Source of the DNA: Cristatella mucedo
Lineage: Eukaryota; Bryozoa; Phylactolaemata; Cristatellidae
Assembly (NCBI GenBank): GCA_009760855.2
Contig: WPIO01000351.1
Coordinates: 1 to 64,000, forward strand
Length of the DNA: 64,000 bases
Direction of reading: 5' to 3'
Below are positions 21,408 through 31,936 of this stretch, one piece after another (the first letter of the stretch is position 1; every line of letters starts with the position of its first letter). Under the pieces are notes generated by a model, which ran no database searches, was not told the origin of the DNA, and saw only the letters and a program-made list of their open reading frames with translations. Position numbers and translations under genes: made by a program.

Positions 21408-21560
21408 CTAGCTGATTTAAAAGCCTTATTTTTATATGGCGGCAGAAGAGCCTTGAAGGCTGTTCTCCACCGCTAGCAGGCGGCAACAGAGCACAATGCC
21501 GCCGCAGGATTAAAAAAACGACCTGTAAGAGCGACCGCCTTACCCAGAGGGGCCATCACG
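21408..21560 (-). mobile_element. tRNA-derived SINE, family A (diverged)
   Basis: The inverted end TAGCTGATTTAAAAGCCTTA, then GGCAGAAGAGCCTTGAAGGC and CGACCGCCTTACCCAGAGGG, correspond to the family-A 3' end, body and A box. Confidence 0.6.
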
Positions 21561-21565
21561 AACCA

Positions 21566-21636
21566 CACACACCACATACACACACACACACACACACACC
21601 ACCACACAACACACATATATATATATATATATATAC
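21566..21636. repeat. (CA)n and (TA)n microsatellites
   Basis: ACACACAC then ATATATAT. Confidence 0.9.
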
Positions 21637-21759
21637 TCGGCACACTGAGGGATAATGGATGATTCTCAGCGACAACTAACTATGCAGCCTCAACGAGAGT
21701 ATTGTGGTCAAGTCTCATCCAGAAAACCGGTCACCTGTGTGTGTGCTGCACTTATCCCT

Positions 21760-22068
21760 TTCTCTCTCCATTTCTTTAACTCTCTGTCTCTCTTCTCTCT
21801 CTCTCTCTCTCTCGCTTTCTATCTTGTCTGTTAACTCTCTGTCTCTCTCTTACTCCTTCCCTTTCTCTCGCTTACTCTCTCTCTCTCTCTCTCTATGTCT
21901 CCCTCTACTTCTCTCCTCTCTTTCGCCCCCCCCCCTCTTTATCTCTCTCATGTCTCTCTCTCTCTCTCTCCCTCTCGCGCTCTCCGTCTCTCTCTCTCGC
22001 TCGTCTCTCTCGTTCTCTAGTCTCTCATCTCTCGTCTCTCTTGATCGCTCCCTCCCTCTCTCCTCTCT

Positions 22069-22132
<64 letters not shown>

Positions 22133-22158
22133 AGCACTCACTCTCTCTATCTCCCTCT
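21760..22158. repeat. Long polypyrimidine CT tract
   Basis: About 400 bp of CT with CCT/CTT/CTGT variants. It ends exactly in the CTCTAGGCACTGTACAGATG word of the LINE 3' end that follows. Confidence 0.95.
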
Positions 22159-22472
22159 CTAGGCACTGTACAGATGCTGCGTAGAAAGATTTCCAAATTT
22201 TGGTGGTAATAACCGCAAGCAGCAGGCTTAGTATAAGCAGGTACGTGCGCACGAAGCACGAATCGCAAAGGCCCCGCGAAATTCTGTAACAAAACATGTG
22301 CATGTTTAAGCTTATTTTGAATGGCGGGCACGTCATGGGGACGTTGTGACGTGCATGCGGTAGCGAGCTCCAGGCTTTGGGAGCATAAATGAACGTAGCT
22401 GCGCTTCGCACCGGTTTCAGCCTACTCGTGCCCTCAGTCTTCTGCGGACAATGTGTTAGCTGTTCCATTCCC
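22140..22472 (-). mobile_element. CR1/L2-like LINE subfamily, 3' end
   Basis: The minus-strand frame contains FIYAPKAWSSLPHARHNVP, a relative of APKAWNSLPTCVRTS. The 3' UTR contains CCGCAAGCAGCAG. The hairpin loop abuts the CT tract. Confidence 0.75.
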
Positions 22473-22499
22473 ACGTCTAATGATCTTTGGTGATAAAAA

Positions 22500-22770
22500 G
22501 GTTTTGCTCTGTAGGTCCTAAACTGTGGAGCTCACTTACACAATTCTTACGCAACAATTCGTCTACCTCTCCTGCAGCCGACCGTGGCTCACTAATTTTT
22601 AGCTGTCCTAAGCTGCTACTCACTACCGCAGCTACCCCATTGACTTAGCTACGCCTTCCCATTTTCTCTCTGTTTCGCAAGTTGAAGTCTGTAGGCTAAC
22701 GCATGCGCACCGAAAGTTACTTGGAGTTCGCTATAGAAAACTCTCCAGCGTAGCACACGCTTAGTCTCTG
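22500..22770 (+). mobile_element. LINE family X, 3' end
   Basis: GTCCTAAACTGTGGAGCTCAC corresponds to the coding block GPRLWNSL. The downstream segment parallels the 25340 copy up to GCTATAGAAAACTCTCCAGC. Confidence 0.75.
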
Positions 22771-22794
22771 TGGCTTCGCGAAGACGCTGGTGGA

Positions 22795-22862
22795 GATACG
22801 GGAGACGCGAGATACGAGATACGAGAGATACGGAGATACGAGATACGAGAGACATGGGACAT
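22795..22862. repeat. Short tandem repeat of GAGATAC
   Basis: Six or more GAGATACGAGATAC-like copies. Confidence 0.85.
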
Positions 22863-23099
22863 CGCCTAACATAACGCCTCCAACTGCTTCGCAAGCCAGG
22901 GTTCGGATATCGGCCAGCAAGCGGACATAACCACAGCAGGACATTATCAGATTACCGTGAGCTTTTCTGCGCATAGAACGACCGTTTTTATCACTCTCTA
23001 ATCATTTTTCACTCGACCACTTTTTAAGGGCCTTCCAACTGAAACCCCGTGCCCCCCCCCTCCCCAACCGAGCCCAAACCGGATGGGCGTCCCGCGATG

Positions 23100-23112
23100 G
23101 CGACCAATAGGA
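23100..23112 (+). promoter_or_regulatory. Possible CCAAT element upstream of the seven-exon gene
   Basis: GCGACCAATAGG lies about 100 bp before the predicted ATG at 23210 inside a CpG-rich stretch, where a TATA-less promoter would be expected. Position and motif only. Confidence 0.3.
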
Positions 23113-23209
23113 AGTGTCGTACTGGCCGCGGCAACCTTGACCGCGATCTGCCAGTTCCTGGCGCCTTCGGCGTGGTGGTTTGGGCGTCTCGTTCGACCGG
23201 ATCGGAACG

Positions 23210-23633
23210 ATGAAGGAGTACGACGAGTCGATGAAAAGCAAACTTGATCCGGCTGCATCTGCAAGGCCTCACGACGAGGCAAATTGCGGGCGAGCTGGCA
23301 TATCGGCGAGCGGCGTGAGTCGCAATCTCGTAAAGTTTCGAAGGAGCGGGAGACTGGTGGAGCCCGAGCGAGGCTCGGCCGGCGGCGGCTCGGCGCGTTC
23401 GTCGCCGTCGCCGGGCACATCTGTGGCAGATTCCGACGGCGGTGACGACGCCGCCGCCGCCGCGTCGACCTCTTCCGCCAAGTCTCCTCCGACGCCGCAA
23501 CAGCAGCACGCGGAGGCGGCGAGCGGCGCCGCAGCTGAAGGCGTCGCTGCGGCGTCGGCAGCCGCCGCAGCGTCGGCGACCGTGGCCGTGAAGCATAACC
23601 CGCCGAGGTCGGCGAGGAAGGCGAGCGTAATTG
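23210..23633 (+). CDS. Uncharacterised Ser/Ala-rich protein, exon 1 (residues 1-141)
   Basis: The ATG has A at -3 (GGAACGATGA) and opens MKEYDESMKSKLDPAASAR. The exon encodes an Arg/Val patch (VSRNLVKFRRSGRLVEPE), a Gly/Ser stretch, an acidic SDGGDD, then long Ala-rich and Pro/Gln segments, ending NPPRSARKASVI. The donor ATTG|GTGAGT is strong and phase 1. Chaining seven exons from here to the stop at 33608 gives exactly 451 codons with every splice phase compatible, which is the main evidence that the gene is real. I do not recognise the family. Low complexity and basic clusters suggest a nuclear or regulatory protein, but that is inference. Confidence 0.6.
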
Positions 23634-24744
23634 GTGAGTAGACGGCGGCGGCCGCAGTAGCTGCGGCGCAGACTCTCGTTGGCGCGCGCGTGTATTTCGG
23701 TGCTTCCGTCTGAGCGCCTCTCGTGAGACCTCTGGTCGACCTGACGCGCGCCTTGCGCTCCACCTCTTCTCTCGTCGCCGCCGCCGTCGCTGACCCTCCC
23801 CCCTGTACGTACGTGCGTGCGTGGATGCGTGCTTGCAGCATACGGCGCCGCCTCGAAGCCGCGCGGCCAAATCGTGACCGCTGGCCGCCGTCTGCGAGCG
23901 TGGGCGCCCGCGAGCACGCGCCCTTGTGTCTGTGCGCGTGCTTGTGAACTCACCTCGTATTCTCAAAAAGCGTCGAGCCCCCCCCCGAGTGCCCTGGCTG
24001 AGACGTTTGCATGACGCGGGCATTATGTTGTTGGTATGTTCGCACTGTGTGCATGCAGACGCGCCATGGGCTCCTCACTTGAAGGAAGCGCACGCTCTAT
24101 GTCTAGCGTTTGAAATGCTCTTTTACGAAATGGGTCGTTCGAACCTTTAGAAGGCTCGGCGTTCTTGTCGCCCTGCGGAAAAACCGGATACGTCCGGCTC
24201 GATCTCTGCACTCGGCTCCACCTAACGTGCGTGTGAGCTTGGCGGGGTGCGATCGAGTGCCGTGCCGTGTCTTAGGTGCTGTAGCGTGTGCGTGCAATCT
24301 CGTCTTAGCTGCTGTAGCGTGTGCATGCGGTTTCTCGGTTTCCTGTTCCGAGATGGCTGCTCCCTGGTCGATCGCATCAGATCCGTGTTACAACACCCTT
24401 AGTTTCAGCTACTTGGCGAATTTTTGGAATGCGGATTTTTTGCAACCGTGTTGCAGTCTTGCAAACCGTGTTTCGACGTTGCGTAATTGTCTTGTTGGCA
24501 AAAATGATGGCTCGGTCAGACGAGGATACCACTGCCGAGCTGGTCCGTGTGTGAAATGCTCTGTCTAGACTGCTGTAGCTTGCGTCTCGAGATGCTGAGG
24601 ATATGCTGGCTAGAGTGAGTGCAGAACTCTTCAGCTTCACGGCTCGTCTCTCAGGAGCTTCACAAATGCCACAGTGCACTCCTTCTCACCGACCAGCTGC
24701 CATCTCCTTGATAGGCAATTGAACAATATAGCGGTCGAAGAGTT
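23634..24744. other. Intron 1 of the seven-exon gene, first part
   Basis: CpG-rich DNA with a short internal repeat (GCTGTAGCGTGTGYRTGC at about 24278 and 24312). No additional exon could be placed with confidence. Confidence 0.45.
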
Positions 24745-25032
24745 GTACAATTATCACAATAATGCGTTTGATATAGTGCCCTCATATAATTCAATTTCGT
24801 TCTAGGCACTTTCATTTGCAAAGGAAGCACGGTTCGAACGGTTAGTGATAACATGCTCAATCAACAAGAAATGACAGCGTTAGGGGTGACATGCACAGGG
24901 TCAGCATGCAAGCGTGGTTGGTAGCAGCATGCAACAGTATCAGCATGCATAAGCGCATAAAGGACGAATCACAGGGACCCACTAAATGCTGTCCCAAATG
25001 GGTGTGTTTTAAGTTCTTTTAAACGTGGTCAA
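24745..25032 (-). mobile_element. CR1/L2-like LINE 3' end
   Basis: Inverted tail CACAATAATGCG, hairpin arms AGTGCC/GGCACT, then the shared 3' UTR GACATGCACAGGGTCAGCATG. Confidence 0.8.
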
Positions 25033-25054
25033 GTCTAAAGATGTCTTGATGCAA

Positions 25055-25130
25055 AGAATAAACGATCGCCTGCTCTTGGACTGGAACCTACGACCTCGGT
25101 CGTCAAGAGCAAGCATCTTACCTCGTGGGT
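25055..25130 (-). mobile_element. tRNA-derived SINE, family A, 5' part only
   Basis: The inverted tRNA-like segment has GGAACCTACGACCTCGGTCG at the B box and CATCTTACCTCGTGGGTGG at the A box. The 3' body is missing. Confidence 0.6.
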
Positions 25131-25339
25131 GGAATATCGACTTCAAGGTTCTGTCACAGGTCCGTTCATTCTCCGCCTGATGCCATTGGGAATACTTGCC
25201 TAGTTTTAGAATTTTCGCTTTGGTCTCATCTGCTCTTCTGACTCTCAAGGTTGCTTATATATCTTCCTCTAACCAATCTAGAATTCACTCGTGCAGAGAC
25301 CTGCATTTAGTTCCTATGCTTGCAAAGCCTGGAATTTGC

Positions 25340-26015
25340 TGATGCCCGTCGCGCGACGTCCCTGGTCTTGATATCGTTCCCTTTTGGCTGGGCTACCAAA
25401 GAAAGCTATTATGTCACTACATCGGACTATGAATATGGCTGCAAGGCTGGTCTTTAAGTCCCAGCGGTTTTGAGCACGTGTCACCTCTGCTGAAAGAGCT
25501 AGGATGGTTGCCGGTTGAGCAAAGGATACGGAGCAAAGTTCTCACGCTGACCCACAAAGGCCCGCCACGGCTTGGCTCCTTCGTACCTAGCTGAACTGCT
25601 GCATCAGCTTCAGCCTGTTCGCGCCCTCGGGTCCTGTGTGGACAATAAATTAGCTGTCCCATTCCTCCGCTTAAAGACAGCTGGCGACAGAAGCTTTATC
25701 TCTGCAGGTCCTAGACTGTGGAACTCGCTTCCACAATTCTTACGCAACGAGATCTGCTCTCCAACTGCCGACTATGGCACATCTTTTTCAACGGTCCTGA
25801 ACTGCTACTTCTATGCTACTCACTACCTCAACTGCTCTCCCGACTCTGCTATGCTTCCCACTTTCTCTTTGTTGCGTGAGACAAAGTCTGTTGGGTACCG
25901 AATGCGTACCGAAAGCCGCTTCGGCTGTGAGTGCGCTATACAAAACTCTCCTGCGTAACACCCGCATGGTCTTTATGACTTTGTGGAGTTACTGACGGAG
26001 ATACATTACATTACA
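25340..26015 (+). mobile_element. CR1-like LINE family X, longest copy
   Basis: It encodes the C-terminal part of a non-LTR retrotransposon ORF2: MNMAARLVF, SPLLKELGWLPVEQRI, LAPSYLAELL, then SAGPRLWNSLPQFLRNE, the diagnostic CR1-clade block. A Cys-rich end and the 3' sequence GCGCTATACAAAACTCTCC follow, with a tail of ATACATTACATTACATACAT. It is 5'-truncated and lies in intron 1 of the seven-exon gene. Confidence 0.85.
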
Positions 26016-26093
26016 TACATCGTCAATGAAGCTTCTTACAAACCACCTGTTCCTCTCGTGCCTCCGTCTGCATGTGTGTCTGTGTGTGCCTCC

Positions 26094-26132
<39 letters not shown>

Positions 26133-26143
26133 GTGTGTGTGTG

Positions 26144-26213
<70 letters not shown>

Positions 26214-26312
26214 CCTTTGTGTGTGTGCCTCGGTGTTTGTGTGTGTGTGCCTCGGTGTTTGTGTGTGTGTGCCTCGGTGTTTGTGTGTGTGTGCCTCGGT
26301 GTTTGTGTGTGT
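26094..26312. repeat. (CT)n then (GT)n with a 20-bp higher-order unit
   Basis: CT run, then about 65 bp of GT, then four tandem copies of a 20-bp unit GTGTGTGTGCCTCGGTGTTT. Confidence 0.95.
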
Positions 26313-26924
26313 TCTTATTTATTTTCATATGAATGAAGGCAAGGGAATCAATTAACTTACTGCAGTGAAGACCTGATGGCCATCCCTTGCATTCGGAACT
26401 GTAATCGCTTGTCACTGTGGGGATTATTGTGTGAATGAATGATGTGTTGATTAGTTCCTGTGGTTGTCAGAGCAGAAAGATTGGTGCTGCACAGTGTTTG
26501 TCATTTCTTTTCACGTCATATCGATAGTAGTTGATAGCCGTCAAGCCTGTATCAGCCCATACAGTCGACTCAGCTTATGTAAGAATGCGTTCTGGCTGGC
26601 AAATGGCCGCTCTTTTAGGCAGAGTATTCCCATGCAAAGAGTGAGACTACAGCCAGGGTAAATCTGGGACATGGAACTGCTATACTTATTTGCCGTTTAT
26701 TCCTATTTTTGATATTCTTATAAGCAGAGTCGACTGCATTGGTGAAAGAGCTCACTGTACCACTGCGCTATTAACTTACGCCGGTCAGAACCAGCCACCT
26801 TGGCATCGGTAGGTGACAGCGCTAGTCTGTCCTCGAAGCAGAGTCATTTGTATCACACCGGCTTGTGCAAGTCATTGCAGCCAATCAGACATACCCACGA
26901 GCGAAAAAGTATCGGCAACCCCTT

Positions 26925-27262
26925 GTTTACGATTAGCAGTGGTAACGTTGCAATTGCTAAAGAACTGCAAATTGGTGAGACTACGGTGAGGTACAACTTG
27001 AAGAAAATGGCCACAACTGGTACTATGGATAACGCAAAAAGAACCGGCCGCCCACGTGTCACTACACCCGGCGAGGATGGATTGATCAGGAGCGAAGCTT
27101 TAAAGCATCGCTTTGCCCCTGTGAGAGTTTATGCTCAAAGCCTGCTGGCTGCTACTGGGAAGTTAGTCGGGAGGGATACGATTAGGCGCCGACTAGCTGA
27201 ACAAGGTATGTTCGCTCGGATCGACAATATAAAGCCACTGGAACGCCATGATTATATAATAT
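26925..27262 (+). pseudogene. Tc1/mariner transposase, N-terminal fragment
   Basis: The frame reads NVAIAKELQIGETTVRYNLK, a helix-turn-helix. It continues with KRTGRPRVTTPGEDGLI, the GRPR linker and start of the second HTH of Tc1 transposases, then GKLVGRDTIRRRLAEQG. These are the two DNA-binding subdomains that recognise the transposon ends. The DDE/D catalytic domain is absent, because the frame runs into a SINE at about 27275. It is a dead 5' fragment. Confidence 0.85.
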
Positions 27263-27274
27263 ATGTATATGTAT

Positions 27275-27340
27275 ATACTCATTTGTATAGCAGCCTAAGA
27301 GAATCTGGTCTTTATTCAGGCGCTTCACATATGCCACGGA
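27275..27340 (-). mobile_element. tRNA-derived SINE, family B, 3' part
   Basis: ATTTGTATAGCAGCCTAAGAG to CTTCACATATGCCACGG. It truncates the Tc1 fragment and abuts a LINE fragment. Confidence 0.65.
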
Positions 27341-27560
27341 GCATGCAAAGTAAAGGCACTGTCTCCAGAGAACTTAAGATTCACACTAGGTGTGGCCAAA
27401 CGAGTTGAGTCAGAACAGCAGGTGGTACTACTGGGGTGGGGGAGTACTTCTGATAGGTAGACTGGAGCCAGAGAATGGAGGGGCCTAAAAGTGAGTGACC
27501 AAACCTTGAAGTCGATGCTTGATTGGTAGCCTGTGCACATCGGCCAGAAGTAGTGTGCTG
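27341..27560 (-). mobile_element. CR1/L2-like LINE ORF2 fragment
   Basis: The minus-strand frame reads SSIDFKVWSLTFRPLHSLAP then VYLSEVLPHP, the segment RIDFKVLSLTFxALHxLAPxYLSDLL of CR1/L2 proteins upstream of the KAWNSLP block. Confidence 0.8.
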
Positions 27561-27994
27561 TGGCAACTGCAGCTCATGACAGACAAGCCACCGCTCACCT
27601 TTGACACTAGACTTGACATTCTGCTTAGTACAAGAATGCTTCCCTTAAATAATTTCATATGTCAATAGGATAATTACCCCAAGGCCAAGTGCGATTTATG
27701 TTTTTTTCCGAAATACACCCGGAGTTTTGGTAAAGACCTGCTGCCTGGCAACAGAGGTGCCTGGTCCGGATCTGAATCTCATGTGAATATTTCAAGAATG
27801 CATTGCATAGAAGGTTCAAAGCACAGGAAGTGATGCACATACATCGTGCTAAGCATGGTTGTATAGACATAAATGATATATACATGAATAGCATTGTGTC
27901 ACATCTAACACATCTCCCTTTGTTCCAGCTTTTGGAGAACGATAGCTCCTGATGCTTGTGAACCCTTAGTTTGCCTAATGGACGAGCTTATAGT

Positions 27995-28255
27995 AGTAAC
28001 AATACATTTGATATAGTGCCCTCAGAGAGATCAAGCTCTTTCTAGGTGCTTTACAATTGCTACAGGAATCGAATGGTTAGTAGTAGCATGCTCAATAAAC
28101 AAGAAGAATAGCATGGTTATGGGTGGCATGCACAGGGTCAGCATGCAAGTATGGTTAGTGGCAGCATGCACAGTGTCATAAGCACATTAAGGTCGAATTA
28201 CGGGACCTACTAGATTCTGCGATGTATGTAGTGCGTACCCACTAAATGCTGCTGG
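27995..28255 (-). mobile_element. CR1/L2-like LINE 3' end
   Basis: TAGTAGTAACAATACATTTG tail, ATAGTGCCCTCAGAG arm, then the 3' UTR with GGCATGCACAGGGTCAGCATG. Confidence 0.8.
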
Positions 28256-29072
28256 GGGATTGCTAATCGTGGCAGTGCAACTTTGTTGTATCACTGTAAA
28301 TTGATAAAATTGTACTGAAACTTTCCTGTGGACTAACAGCTGGTGAGGGTGGTTACAAACAAACGAACGTGTCTGGTGCTGACAGCATTAACCTCGAGCA
28401 TTGCCCACCACTCCAATAGTGCATAGCTCATCGGCTGCGCGTGGCAGTGCCATGGAATTCCTTTCTTCCACCAGACTCGCAAGCATATTCTGAATACCGT
28501 GTATGATTACGGCAACAGGTTGCAGTAACGTTTCTTTTCCTACCGAAATCAGAACTTACAGGGTCTGCTTTCCGTTTTAGGCCAGGCCTGGTCAGTGTTT
28601 TTCTTTTTGACTGAGTGCAAATTTACAATGAACTGCATTTAGGAATAGAAGTTTTGCAATGCAGTGCAGTAACTGTGTTACAATGAACTGCAATAGCAAT
28701 GCTCTTGTATCTTACTCGTGTTCTTCTTCGTGTTCTACTGGGTCGTTGCTCTTAACCTCGTCTTGGTAAAATGCAGTTGGTGAGTGGCTGCTGTGTGCGA
28801 GCTCACTGATCTTTAAGACCCAAAAGGTCCTGTGTTTATAGATATAGGACAGTGATTTGCTGATGCTGACCCGAGTCGTTTGACACCAGACCTTGGACAC
28901 TTGACCTTTGGCACTAGACCTAGAGAGTCTTTCTTTCGTGACTAATTGTAGCACTGCGATGTCTTGTAGGGCAGCTATAAATCTAGCCGTGGACTCATCT
29001 AAGTTTACTCGCTGCTTTACACCTTGTCTGAGCATTCGCATTCAATCGGCTGCTGCTTATTCTCTTTCGCAG
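28256..29072. other. Intron 1, last part
   Basis: Nothing recognised. The last 20 bases form the acceptor of exon 2 (TATTCTCTTTCGCAG). Confidence 0.5.
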
Positions 29073-29294
29073 GTGAGCGCAACCCCAGTTCGATGCAGCA
29101 GCCTGCAGATGCCGCCACTGATGGATCTTCTTCACTCAGCAGCAGCAGGGATGTAGACAACGGTGCCAAGGACGCCGGTAACCCTGGGCGACCGAGTGCA
29201 GTTGTCTCGAAGCCGCCAGCCACCTCTTCGTCTTTGTCGTCGTCCAGCTCCTTCTCTTCAACCGGCACACGCAAGAGAACCAAGACGGATGAAG
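29073..29294 (+). CDS. Uncharacterised Ser/Ala-rich protein, exon 2 (residues ~142-215)
   Basis: The acceptor TTCTCTTTCGCAG|GT (phase 1) joins exon 1 as ...SVI-G-ERNPSSMQQ. The exon is Ser-rich (SLSSSRDVDNG, SSSLSSSSSFSSTG) and ends in a basic cluster TRKRTKTDE, a plausible nuclear localisation signal. The donor is GATGAAG|GTACTG, phase 1. Just inside the following intron lies a perfect 34-bp palindrome. Confidence 0.65.
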
Positions 29295-29339
29295 GTACTG
29301 CTTGACCACGTTTGGCTTGGCACTATCGCATTAGGAATG

Positions 29340-29373
29340 CCTCGGCAACAGTGCCGTGGCACTGTTGCCGAGG
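29340..29373. repeat. Perfect 16-bp-stem palindrome just inside intron 2
   Basis: CCTCGGCAACAGTGCC, a GT spacer, and the exact reverse complement GGCACTGTTGCCGAGG. It starts 46 bp after the exon 2 donor. Confidence 0.95.
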
Positions 29374-29483
29374 TACACACCAGATTGGCCGTTCGATCCT
29401 AGTGCATGTACGGCCTAGTAGCTTGCCGTTTGCTTTCAATCTCGTTTGGTCAACTGCAGGCCGTTCCTTCCTTTCTCTATTCG

Positions 29484-29917
29484 AATGGCATATCCAAGGC
29501 CGATGTGCCTGAATAGAGGTATGAGTTCTCTTGGCACGCCATGCAAATGGCATATCCAAGGCCGATGTGCCTGAATAGAGGTATGAGTTCTCTTGGCACG
29601 CCATGCAAATGGCATATCCAAGGCCGATGTGCCTGAATAGAGGTATGAGTTCTCTTGGCACGCCATGCAAATGGCATATCCAAGGCCGATGTGCCTGAAT
29701 AGAGGTATGAGTTCTCTTGGCACGCCATGCAAATGGCATATCCAAGGCCGATGTGCCTGAATAGAGGTATGAGTTCTCTTGGCACGCCATGCAAATGGCA
29801 TATCCAAGGCCGATGTGCCTGAATAGAGGTATGAGTTCTCTTGGCACGCCATGCAAATGGCATATCCAAGGCCGATGTGCCTGAATAGAGGTATGAGTTC
29901 TCTTGGCACGCCATGCA
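29484..29917. repeat. 62-bp minisatellite, seven identical copies
   Basis: The unit begins AATGGCATATCCAAGGCC and ends GGCACGCCATGCA. Starts are at 29484, 29546, 29608, 29670, 29732, 29794 and 29856. The copies look identical, so the array is young or homogenised. Because 62 is not a multiple of 3, all three minus frames stay open and give a 62-residue repeating peptide; I regard this as an artefact. Confidence 0.97.
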
Positions 29918-30014
29918 AATGAATAACATATTTCTTTCATCCCTGGTTCTCGCTAGACTAGACTTTGGTAGCTCAGCATTGGCAGGTGCAGCCAGCTGAG
30001 CCTTCTTGCCCAGC

Positions 30015-30066
30015 CTTAATATTAATAATGACGATAGTGAGACATATGTATATAGCACCCTCAGAG

Positions 30067-30152
<86 letters not shown>

Positions 30153-30200
30153 AGTGGGTGCTTTACATATGTTACAGTTGGAAGCATTTAAATATCTGTA
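30015..30200 (-). mobile_element. CR1/L2-like LINE 3' end with expanded CT loop
   Basis: TAATATTAATAATGACGATA tail, arm AGCACCCTCAGAGAACC, a (CT)n run at 30075-30150 replacing the normal short pyrimidine loop, then the matching arm GGGTGCTTTACATATG. Confidence 0.8.
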
Positions 30201-30599
30201 AGTTGTTGCTTGTGGCTTGGCCAGGGAGCACGCTGGACTATTCACGCGGACCCAGCAAATGCTGCGAGTAGCTTTGTGCATCTTTAGCTCATTTTTTTGC
30301 ACCAGCATTTGTTCATACGATGAGTGAGGCTGATTGCCTTGCTGATTGACAAAGCTTGAGTAGCAGTGGTGCAGCCTCGTGACTGGCTTCGGCTAGCTGC
30401 AGGCTTTGTGTGGCTAGCTGTTCTACTTGTCATTGGCTTGTGTCACGGCTCGAGCTGCCTCGAGCGATGGCCGCTCTCTCCGGGATGGGACGCCTGGAGC
30501 ACGGCTGTGTGCCCTCCTGGAGGAGACCCAGCAGCTGTCTGAGCGAAGCCTGGAGTGGGGAGGTGCCTGGCCGAGGGAGGTGGGTCCTGCCGGCCCAGA

Positions 30600-30602
30600 G
30601 AT

Positions 30603-30635
<33 letters not shown>

Positions 30636-30638
30636 GAC

Positions 30639-30723
<85 letters not shown>

Positions 30724-30760
30724 CATATATATATATATATATATATCTCTCTCTCTCTTT
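30600..30760. repeat. (GA)/(CAGA)n then long (TA)n microsatellite
   Basis: AGACAGACAGACAG, then about 70 bp of pure TA, ATACATAC, more TA and a short CT run. Confidence 0.95.
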
Positions 30761-31174
30761 CTATTGCATATATCGTATGGTGATGTGCATTTATTTTGAC
30801 CGTTGGCTTCACATCCATAGCCCAGTTGGCACCAGTGATTTGATGGTCTCGGTCAGCTGATGTGCTGCTTGGAAGTAGCATATTACCTTTACCCTCTGCT
30901 CTAGCTGCAGTCACTGTTTGAGCATTCCTCCGTGGATGTTACCTCTCTCTGCAGCTTTTGCTCGTCAGGCAGGAATGTATCGCTACCTGCACCTTGGTTC
31001 GAGGTTTGGCATGTTTGTAACTGCTGCCGCGCCTTTAAGGAGGCCCGCAAAATATAAAAAAAAGGCGTGACATCGGGAAGTTGTCCCTCCAGTGCAGTTG
31101 TTCTGCAGTGCTGATGGCCTGGTAAGACTGTGCTTGTCACCATGCAGCAGCTTCATTTACTTTCCTTCCCGTAG

Positions 31175-31323
31175 AACCTGCTGCAAGCTCGCCGTCTGAC
31201 AAGAGGATGCGAGGCGACAGAGCTGCAGCGGCGGTAGCTGCACCGGCAGCTGCAACAGCAGCAGCGAGTGCCGGCAAACAGACGCCCGGCAGTGCAAGCC
31301 GCTGCCGCCGGGGAGGAGCCAAG
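31175..31323 (+). CDS. Uncharacterised Ser/Ala-rich protein, exon 3
   Basis: The acceptor TTTCCTTCCCGTAG|AA (phase 1) completes the codon from exon 2 and reads EPAASSPSDKRMRGDRAAAA. An Ala run and a short basic Cys-containing end SRCRRGGAK follow. The donor GCCAAG|GTGGGC is phase 0. The exon encodes 49 residues plus the shared codon. Confidence 0.6.
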
Positions 31324-31554
31324 GTGGGCGTGGCAGCGAGCTGGTGCTCTTGCTGCAGGGCAGAGCCGTCTGCTCGAGCATGTCGAGGCGAAAATTCGTC
31401 GTCTGCTTGGTGGTGTCGGGCATCGAAGCGTATGTGTGCCCTAATAATGCCGCTTGTCTCGTTCGTCCCGTGTCTTATGTTGTCTTACGTGTGGACTCTC
31501 GTCGGCGCTGATCGTTGGTTAGCATCTTCGTTTTGTCTGCAAGTGCAGTGTGAG

Positions 31555-31556
31555 CA

Positions 31557-31595
<39 letters not shown>

Positions 31596-31830
31596 TTTGA
31601 CCTGCTGCTGCTGCTGCTCCCCTCGTGACCTCGTGCTTCTGCTGCTCATCCTGCTCCTCATGCTGCTGCTCCTTCCTCATCCTGCATCCTTTTCCTCATC
31701 CTGCTCCTTCCTCATCCTGCTCCTTCTCCTGCTCCTTCTCCTGCTTCTCCCTAATCTTCCTCCCCATTCGGCTCTCCACCCGCTCCTCCTCCTCCTCCTC
31801 AGCTGCATCCTGCTCCGGCTCGTGCCACCA
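31555..31830. repeat. (CTG)n and CTCCT-rich repeat in intron 3
   Basis: A (GCT)n tract of about 30 bp, then a degenerate array built from TCCTCATCCTGCTCCT-like words. Confidence 0.9.
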
Positions 31831-31936
31831 ACCACGTGCCGTGCTTGACTGTATCGGCTCGTGCTGGGATTGGCTATCGGTGATTGGCTGAGAGCTTCTG
31901 AGAGGCTCAGCTCTGCGCTCTCTCGCTTCGCCGCAG

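Noticed and set aside
22998-24023. 341-codon minus-strand frame
   Set aside because: It lies opposite exon 1 of the seven-exon gene in GC-rich DNA. It is Arg/Pro/Ser-rich shadow sequence with no domain, and the + frame has consistent splice sites.
26800-27408. A complete transposase gene
   Set aside because: Only the DNA-binding half is present. The frame runs into SINE and LINE sequence and the catalytic domain is missing.
29544-29917. CRISPR-like array of direct repeats
   Set aside because: Units are directly adjacent without unique spacers, in a eukaryotic intron. It is a minisatellite.
29323-30187. Repetitive minus-strand proteins with a 62-residue period
   Set aside because: All three frames are open because a stop-free 62-bp unit is tandemly repeated inside an intron. 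There is no independent coding evidence.
30427-30914. Ile/Tyr repeat proteins
   Set aside because: Translations of the (TA)n microsatellite.
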